Assembly (NCBI GenBank): GCA_003427395.1
Contig: BFEA01000506.1
Location: forward strand, 746,230-770,469
Length of the DNA stretch: 24,240 bases
Source of the DNA: Chara braunii
Taxonomy: Eukaryota; Streptophyta; Charophyceae; Charales; Characeae
Direction: 5' to 3'
This document shows, piece by piece, positions 17,092 through 24,240 of the stretch (position 1 is the first letter of the stretch; every line of letters begins with the position of its first letter). Position numbers and translations under genes: made by a program. The notes under the pieces are model-generated. The model made no database searches. It had not been told where the DNA came from and saw nothing but the letters and a program-made list of their open reading frames with translations.

Positions 17092-18778
17092 CAAGGAGAA
17101 AAAATCGTTGTAAAAGTTCATGGTAAACAATATTCTTTGTGATGAAATTTTTGTCGGGCCACGCAGCACGAATGTTGTTGGGATGACCAACGTGCGATAA
17201 AGCAACATACAACTGGCCATGCGCAAAAACAGGTTTGCGCAACCAAACCCTGGCACGAGAGACAGTTTGTCCTTGCGACTTGTTAATGGTCGCAACAAAC
17301 GCAAGACGGATGGAGAACTGCCTCCTATTCCATTTAAACCCGGTGGTTTGACCATCACTTGTTAAATCGATTTTGGGGATCAGTGTCGTTTTGCCGCTAC
17401 GCATTATGGTCACTTCCAACAAATCACCGTCAACAATCTTTCTAAGAATTAACCTTGTGTCATTGCAAAGTCCTTGTTTGGGCGACAAATTGCGCAACAA
17501 CATCACAGGCGCACTAATTTTCAAGCGCAGTTTGTGAGGCGGAAGACCAGACTCATTGAGAGAATTTAAGAACTCCTATTGGATAGCAAGTTCGTGATCA
17601 TCTGAAGCAGGGTAATCAACACTATAACTTTCACGCACCTCGCCAGGGAAATCGTTGAGAACCATATCGTTAACACACCCCTCATCATCATTGGTGGCGC
17701 AGAGAATCAATCGAGCGTAAAAATAGTCAGCATTCCCAACGTGTTCACACACATCCTCAAACATCCAGGAAATCAAATCACGAATAGGTTTATCAATGCA
17801 AATCTCATGCGGCAGTTTGACCGCGGCAGGTTCATTGGGAACAAAACGAATATGATTCTCATTCCCAATACGCATCAAAAACACGTCATACATTCGAGCC
17901 ATTGGATCATCCCCTAAGCTTAAGATCCGCATATTCTCGGTCAAGTAATGAACCTCAAAGAATTTCCACAAAGGAGACATTTTGATATAGGCATCAATTT
18001 GTTGCGCTCGAGACCCATGCTTCACAACGGGCAAAACCTGGCGAAAGTCCCCAGAAAGAAGCAAAATTTTTCCTCCAAACGAAAGGTCACAATTATAGAG
18101 ATCTCGAAGCGTAATGTCAAGAGCTTCCAAGAAGAACTTGTTACTCATCGGAGCCTCTTCCCAAACGATCAAGTCCGCACGCCGGATAAGTTCGGCAAGA
18201 TCACCCTGTTTTGTGATATTCAAGGGACGCGTGTTATCAGGTTTCAAAGGTGCTCGTGATCGCAAGTGAAATGTTCGACCACCGGTCAAAAGAGTTGCGG
18301 CTATCCCACTGGACGCCACAGCGAGTCCAATACCATTACGCGACCTGATCCCCGCCAAAATTGTTTCTATGCAAAAAGTCTTTCCTGTTCCCGCCGGCGC
18401 ATCTACAAAAGCATAAAAAGGTTGTTTCTCTTCCACGGCCCTCACAACTCTTTGCACGAGCGCTCGTTGGTGCGGCCGAAGACGACGAAAATTAGACTCG
18501 AATCTAGTTCGCATTTCAATCGGATCATACGACAACTCGTCATTTATAATCGACGACACAGTCCTGTTCTCGTAATGCCTGTTTATGTCGTCGGCAACCG
18601 TTTCTCCATCAGAGGTCGGATAATAAAGACCGAACATGCGAATGTTTTTGCCAGACTCGTGCAAGATACGGTCAAAATCAAAGAGCACCAAATATTGCAA
18701 AACGATCGGAGGAAGAATTAGAGAGCCCGAACGATAATGAAAATCATCACACATTTTGTCTCAATGCCGTTGAAAGAA
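17092..18778 (-). pseudogene. Helitron PIF1-type helicase domain
   Basis: A 392-codon open stretch (18754-17576) is followed in the same frame, after TAG at 17576, by about 160 further codons. In the first stretch: Walker A APAGTGKTF (residues 119-127), Walker B DLIVWEEAPM (194-203), LLSGDFRQVLPV (232-243) and ENMR (273-276). In the second: ISAPVMLLRNLSPKQGLCN, FVATINKSQGQTVSRARV and FAHGQLYVALSHVGHPNN, the C-terminal helicase motifs. Apart from the stops the domain is complete and well conserved. It belongs to the SF1B PIF1/RRM3 family as fused in Helitrons, a 5'-3' DNA helicase by family knowledge. The canonical first Gly of the P-loop (GGPGGTGKT) is replaced by DAPAGTGKT, a change also compatible with the family. 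Confidence 0.9.
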
Positions 18779-20667
18779 TTAAACAGGATCGTTGACCGGG
18801 TCAAATAGCAGAAGCATAGCGAACACTTTACGAACCTCTGCAAGCATATAATGGAGTGCCGTCGTCTCTATACATTGATTATATGCATCATCGGTTTGCA
18901 AAAGTCCTAATCGAAGACACACCGATCGGAACGAATCGTATTCGACTCCATCGACGGTACGAATTTCTGCAAAAGAGCGTGCTCCACGAGAGTGCTCATG
19001 GTGTAGCAACAAACGGAGATAGAAGTGTTCGCCTTCCGTGACCTTGGCATGATGCAATCGAGATATCTTTTCGAAAGGAGCACCATGAAGAGCACGCTTT
19101 CTTTTGTTCCACACGTTATTTTGATTATCCCACACGTGAGTTTGAATAATGTCAGGATACAAAGGGAGCTCGTATTTAGGAACATGTGCGTTCAAAGAGT
19201 TGTGATCCATCCATGCCGTCAATTTTGTGGTCGGCGGTCCACGCGAAAGAACATGATCTTCTGTGCCCCGTTCGAACACCACTTTTTGCATGTTCTCGAT
19301 ATGCACAAGCAATCTTTCGACTGCGGGCCATCGTTCTGCAAGGTCGAACTCAAACAGACGCCAGCATGCCTCGCACGCACCAACAACACGCATATCGTGA
19401 TAGGATTTGACTTCATCGACAGGAGCATCATTATCTTGTTCGCAAACCATAGCACGATCACACCATTTATACAAGTACTTATACACATACTTGCACGCCT
19501 TGATGTTAGCACAACATTCGACATTGATGTGGTAGTCAAACCTCATCAGTAAGAACGGGTTATACGCGACCACTCGACGATTATCATAAACAATGCGATT
19601 TTGAATGACCGTAAAGTCACCGTCACTTGGTTTTCTTCTCCTGTAAGAAGGATAAGTTTGTTCATCTTTGAAGGTTGTCGTGAAAATGAATTCTTTTGGA
19701 AACCCTTTCGTGCACTTCCCGTTCTCGGTACACGAAGCATCCTGTTTGTCCTCACCGCAAATGCCGTGCAATATGAATTTGACAACCCTTTCTCTCAATT
19801 CCCCTTCAGGCGGAATCTCTGCACACACTATATGACTTATATGTGTGCATGCGGCAGACCCCTTTTTTGGAACTCCACCACGTATAACAGTCCATCGACT
19901 CTCACAAAGATCCGTTTTTTCTTAATCTTGTCAATGAGCTGGGTGAGATAACCTTATAACACTCGGGTAAGAAGATCAGGCCTGTCGGTTGCACACTGAC
20001 CCGGCAAGAGGGCTTGTTGGATCTCCGGTCAGTTTGTGTTACACGTCATAGTGATAAAAAGATCGGGTTTTCCAAACCGCCTCACGATTGCCATGCTGTC
20101 ATGATATCTTTCGGTCATATACCGTGGTCCTCCAGTGAAGGTGGAGGGCAGAAATATTTTTGTCCCGACACCATCACTGTGCTGATTTTGTTGCACAGCG
20201 TCTCGCAGGTCCTGATAATCTTTTGACCGCAAGTCTTTCTGATGGAATCTTACCCATTTTAAGCGAAGGGATTCAACCTTAGCGTAAGCCATGCAACAAA
20301 ACTCGTGGAAAAAACATGTCGTATAAAGGAGGCAAGGCCTTTCACCATCGCGTTTGTGCAGGTGAAACGCATAGTACTCCTTTGCACTGGGCCCTGGCGG
20401 CCATCCAGCTTCCGAGGCACGGCGGACAGACCAACTATCAATTCCTTATGGGAAAAGCAAAACAAACCTCAAACAGTCGTGCGCTCGAGAACACTCTGGA
20501 ATGATAATTGTTGCCCGCTCACCCAGACGAGGAGCACACAAACGAATCTCTAGCTCACGAGGAAGAAGGTCATCTTCCATGAGAACGCAGACCTCTTGTA
20601 GGCCCGTCGGACGGTTGTAACGCCTCCGATGTTCCTCCGCGGGCATGGCTTCCGGATTTATGACCAA
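18779..20667 (-). pseudogene. Helitron Rep (HUH) nuclease domain
   Basis: This is the Helitron_like_N and Rep portion. It starts with RRRYNRPTGLQEVCVL and RAHDCLRFVLLFP, and continues with EYYAFHLHKRDGER, the block around GTKIFLPSTFTGGPRYM and DLFITMTCNTN. The HUH motif EFQKRGLPHAHI has its histidines at 19843-19851. After a frameshift comes CTENGKCTKGFPKEF and the tyrosine motif ACKYVYKYLYKWCDRA (about 19463-19500). Stops: TAA 20446 (after LLFP), TGA 20029 (for the Trp of NWPEI), TAA 19954. The frame breaks at 19838-19842 in a short TA run. The domain nicks DNA and forms a 5'-phosphotyrosine in active Helitrons; here it is inactivated. The natural frame continues into the helicase after TAA at 18779 and TGA at 18761. 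Confidence 0.88.
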
Positions 20668-22890
20668 CTTCCTTCCAATCTCCTGGTGGAAGGTCGGCGA
20701 TGGTCATGAAGTCCTTCACGTAGTTGTTACACTGTTGTAGCAACTCGTGAAACCTTTTTAACATTCGTCTCATTCGGTGAAGTTCGGCATCAGACGTGTG
20801 TGCAAGCAAATTAAGGAAATTCACTCTTTGATCAATCGCATCATCCAAACGGTGAGGATCGTGCAAGTAAAGTTGTGCAAACCGAGGACGTTCCCCTTCC
20901 CCCACAGCCAATGCACCGACACGATGATAGATCGGACCCTGAGCCCGATATTGACCCTGGAATCCCTGAACGCCATCGCTCGGTTGCTTCAACCGCGAGG
21001 ATGCGAGAGATAAACTGTTATTGATTATCCTCGCATTGTTTCGAACGAATCGGCCATCGGGAGTCTGAGACGCCCAAATAGAAAGAATCTCATGCTCCGG
21101 GGACCCTTCTCGAGGCCATTCCCACAGAGGACAACGTCTTGTACCTTTTCTGCAACATATTTTTGTCCATTTTTTTTCATGATTCCACAACTTTGCACCA
21201 CAATACCTACACGGTTCTCGACCACCAATGCCGAACGCTTGAACCGTGTTTGCATTCGCAACAATAGCCACGGTGTTCTCAACCGCTGCATACGGTGTTG
21301 CCACTGGTACGGACAAGAGTGCATTCATATTAGCAGCCGGATCATCATCCAAATCATTCATTTCCTCATCATGATTATGCGGCTCACCATGTTCCCGACT
21401 GTTGATTGAATTTTGAATCACAATGGACGGATTGTGCGACTACTCCGCTCTCCCCGACATACTTCGACATTGGCTCGGTTGAGAACAATGACGATGCGTT
21501 TCCTTCAAAGAAGAAGATGCACCCCGCGACTGGTCGGAGGCGGTTGCTCGAATCTTTCGAAGGATATTTACAAGGGCCAAACTTTGCCTCACACCCTGCA
21601 AAAAACGTTTGTGAGCATCGATATAGTCTTTCCTCCTGTGATTCTTAATTGCAACTCTCAATGCACGCATACGTTTAACGTGATAGCTTGCCCGTGTTTG
21701 GAGCCTTTTCTTTCGAGTGGAAATTCCATACGATGTAGACCTCAGTTCATCGCCATTCATCGTATGGACTTGTTCTGTTCCACCGCCACCGTCCATTGTA
21801 ATTTCAACAACTACCGCATGTACATCGAAATCGGGGAAGACAAGCCAACATACGGACGACGACGATCCAAGGTTCAAACGACGCGCGATTGTACCGGTGC
21901 GCAGTGCCCGAAGGCACAACATACGATATCGTCTGTTGCGACTCGAACGAATCGATTTCAATATTGCCGATCTCCTGCGACGACTATGAAATCGAACAAA
22001 CTTCCTAACCATTGCGTTTGGGGAATTTGGCAAGTTTCCGAGAGAAGAGCATGTCTGTGCATGAGGAATTACTTTGGAAGGATAAAGATCAGGTTGTACG
22101 CATCTTCGCCGCACATCTTCTACGAATATGAACTCTTATCTACATGTGGCGAATGAAAGGAAGAATCATAAACTGAAAAGGTTGTTTCGATCGTACGAAA
22201 AAAATTTGTACGGACTGCATCATGCGTAAAATTTTCATCAGGTCGTGTACTACGCAAGGTGATAGGCAGGTTTCCTTGGCAATGAATATCACTCGTACCA
22301 ACATCAACATTTTCTTGACTCCTACGGACAAAAAACTGAGGGCTTGCGATACCATCCAACAATGAAATTGTTTATTGGAAAGACAAAGATCTATCACTAC
22401 ATTGTTCTTCCACAGAACAATCAAGCCTGCGATCAGGAGTTATCATTGGTTGTTTGCCCCTTCCGTCAGTAGTCACATCACCCACAGCACCTAGCGGTTG
22501 TAGTAAAGACCTTCGAGTCTGCCGACTTTGGGAAGGCAGCCGACCACGTTTGCGGTGTTCATTTTTTGATGATACCCGTGTTTCAGTTCTAAAGGGACAG
22601 TGAGTAATATCCAAACGTACACACAATCCCGAGTCATCATTCGCCGAAAAAGAAGGATTCTATACTGAAGGGAAATCAACTCGAGCAGAATCAATGGCAG
22701 GAGAGTTATCGCAGTTAGGTATTGTTGGAGAAGACAACAAAGGAGCGATTACAGGTCTTTCATAACGGCGAACGCGTCTTCGACGCTTCCATGGAACGTG
22801 CGAGGACTTGTCAGCAGACGAAGGAGAGTTCGGAGCGGCAAACAAATTAATGTCCAGTGAATCCTTATCTATGCTTTCATCCCCTGCCAT
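20570..22890 (-). pseudogene. Helitron Rep-Hel, N-terminal region with zinc finger
   Basis: The likely start is ATG at 22890 (MAGDESIDKDS, good context ACATGGC). A basic cluster KRRRRVRRYERP near residue 35 resembles a nuclear localisation signal. One frame runs to about 22130, broken by TAG at 22660 and TAA at 22372. A 1-nt indel near 22130 moves it to the frame that continues to 20570, with one TAG at 21440. The second part has an Arg/Lys-rich stretch and then the typical Helitron zinc finger CRYCGAKLWNHEK...CC, followed by FQGQYRAQGPIYHRVGAL and RFAQLYLHDP, which match the conserved block before the Helitron_like_N domain. I recognise no known domain in the first 450 residues. Another indel near 20680 shifts to the next frame. 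Confidence 0.75.
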
Positions 22891-22900
22891 GTGAACGGGC

Positions 22901-24240
22901 GTTCATGCGTCTCTTCGTTGGCGACTATAACGTAAAATTAAAACGTAAAAATTAAAGGTTATGAGGAATATGGAAGATCTAAATATTAGCAGGATGATAT
23001 ATATCCCAGAATGTTTGTATACAGATGTAATTATGGTAGTAATAAAAAAGATATAGGGCAAAGCATTTTAAAAAAAGAGAAAATATAGTAAAAGGATAAA
23101 CGAAGTTGGCAAAATACAAAACAAAAAACGAACGGAGGAAAACGTTGAGTTGATGTTCCTTATTTTGTTTTCTTTTTTTTAAATGTTTATGTCAAGGGGA
23201 ATGAAGGTTAAGCAACTGATGACCAATTGTATTTTGTCTATTTTATTCGTACGTTGTATTTTTTTTTTTTTTTTCGTAAAAAAAATGATAATTTCTTTTT
23301 CAGGGCCCCATGGGATCGAGTCATACGTACCTCATTTATCCACGTTTACCCTTTGTCATTCCTCGACAGGGCTCACTTTCCTGTTCGTATAAGTTTGTGA
23401 TTGGGAATGAAGTTTCTTTTGACTCCAATCGCATTCGGGAGAGGCGGCTCCTACTTGCGGCCAACCTTGGGTATTCTAGGTCAGTCACTGTTCACAAAAA
23501 AATCGAAGAAGGGTAAAAGTCGTCCCCAATCTGCCCGAGTCCCAACCGCTAGGATGTAGTCTGTGGGACCCGCCCTCCTCGCCCAGGCACGAGGCCTGGA
23601 TCTCAAAAGTAGGCGTTGGCTCCACCACAACAACATTGCACCACCCCCATAAATGGGTCTATGCGGTGCACCGCACCTCTTCCCAACCAGCCTCGAAGGT
23701 CGTGGTTCCAGGAAGAGTCATTCATAGCAATTGAGGTCGGTCAAGCTGTTGATGAACTCACCATTCCTCTCCTCCCTTGTTTGGGTAACTTAGACGAAAT
23801 AGGAGCAAAGGGGGTAAAGAACAGGATTTTTTGGAACAGGCTTACATGAGAGGAGGTCGTTCGAGATAGCATGGGTGCGTTTGGAGAAAGGTTACGTTTA
23901 TTGTTACTTTCATTATTTATTATCGGACGGGTTCCTTCTGCGATATTCCTTACATTACACAATGCGACCCAACCCTCCCAATATTATTTACTTTCCTTCA
24001 TTTAAGCAGCTTAATGTTTTCAGCGTGGAATGAAACATAATTATACGTACCTTGTTTTCGAATAATCATGCTTTTCTTTCCTTCGACAATATGTAATCGG
24101 AGACGCTGAATGTGTGTTGTTGTTGTTTTGTTTTTTTATTTTAACTATCGATGCTTTTCTTTAACAATTCTCCATTAAATCACATTTTCGTAACATACCA
24201 TATTCGCGTTGTTTTTTTTTTTTTTAGGGTAAAGGGGGGG
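22901..24240. other. AT-rich stretch with no recognisable gene
   Basis: This stretch has many A and T homopolymers (for example near 23160-23180, 23260-23285 and 24213-24226) and a G-run at the window end. A GC-richer island lies at 23290-23720, with a perfect hairpin CCAGGC-ACGAG-GCCTGG (23583-23599) and a 14-bp palindrome TGCGGTGCACCGCA (23662-23675). An exon-like frame (23304-23516, plus) sits between TTTCTTTTTCAG and GGGTAAAAG, but its product is unknown to me and nothing joins it. No Helitron terminus, TIR or PLE remnant is visible. Confidence 0.5.

Larger units (their letters stand above)
15930..22900 (-). mobile_element. Helitron, decayed autonomous-type copy
   Basis: The minus strand carries, in order, an N-terminal basic region, a zinc finger, the Rep HUH nuclease, a PIF1-type helicase and a long tail. 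This is the Rep-Hel arrangement of a rolling-circle Helitron. I could not find its ends: there is no CTRR with a preceding hairpin at the left side (15930) and no clear TC start near 22900-23000. Limits are therefore those of the coding remnant. The left edge abuts the PLE copy 3 repeat, suggesting that the 3' terminus is lost or lies elsewhere. Confidence 0.8.

Noticed and set aside
13697-20031. UGA read as tryptophan (several TGG-to-TGA changes in PLE and Helitron frames)
   Set aside because: TAA and TAG stops and frameshifts are equally frequent in the same genes, so decay is the simpler explanation. Selenocysteine use, known in some Naiads, is also unsupported because the sites are Trp and one is TAG.
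24213-24240. Telomere-type TTTAGGG sequence at the window end
   Set aside because: There is a single TTTAGGG after a T-run followed by a G-run, with no tandem repetition.

Overview
The window is repeat-dominated eukaryotic nuclear DNA with no intact host gene that I can recognise. It holds long microsatellites, an inverted-repeat element, a tandem array of Penelope-like retroelements (PLEs) and one large decayed Helitron. The PLEs have a permuted order, with the GIY-YIG endonuclease upstream of the reverse transcriptase and joined to it through a CxC motif. This is the 'Chlamys' type known from the green lineage, so I infer a green alga or early plant. A streptophyte alga such as a charophyte is my best guess; the assignment is inference, not proof.

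Layout. 1-1100: a (GAA)n run, a GATGAC-rich tract and unrecognised sequence. 1101-1463: a 363-bp MITE-like element with terminal inverted repeats of about 78 bp. 1492-15929: three head-to-tail PLE units, repeating every 5.46-5.59 kb. The first is 5'-truncated, the second is complete, and the third is broken off inside the RT. 15930-about 22900, minus strand: a Helitron Rep-helicase pseudogene. 22901-24240: AT-rich sequence with homopolymers and nothing recognisable.

Each PLE unit has two reading frames. ORF1 (about 540 codons) is gag-like: a CCHC zinc knuckle, a charged coiled coil, a proline-rich linker and a possible SAP-like end. ORF2 (about 960-1025 codons) starts 26 nt after the ORF1 stop. 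It has a hydrophobic stretch, the GIY-YIG nuclease, a basic region, a CxC motif and an RT with recognisable motifs 1, A, B and C. Every copy carries nonsense codons and frameshifts, so none is active as it stands, but the three together show the architecture. Between ORF2 of one unit and ORF1 of the next lies a 66-nt element, present twice, that fits a type I hammerhead ribozyme with a very short stem III. Cleavage at both copies would release an RNA of exactly one unit (5591 nt).

The Helitron has an N-terminal nuclear-type basic region, a zinc finger, the HUH and two-tyrosine Rep motifs, and a PIF1-type helicase. A probable 139-nt phase-1 intron leads to a long acidic tail exon of unknown function. 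It carries ten in-frame stops and three frameshifts, one of them a TA-repeat slip right after the HUH histidines. The most notable points are the two-ORF, hammerhead-bearing version of a permuted PLE and the odd junction where the third copy ends in four short tandem repeats against the Helitron tail.
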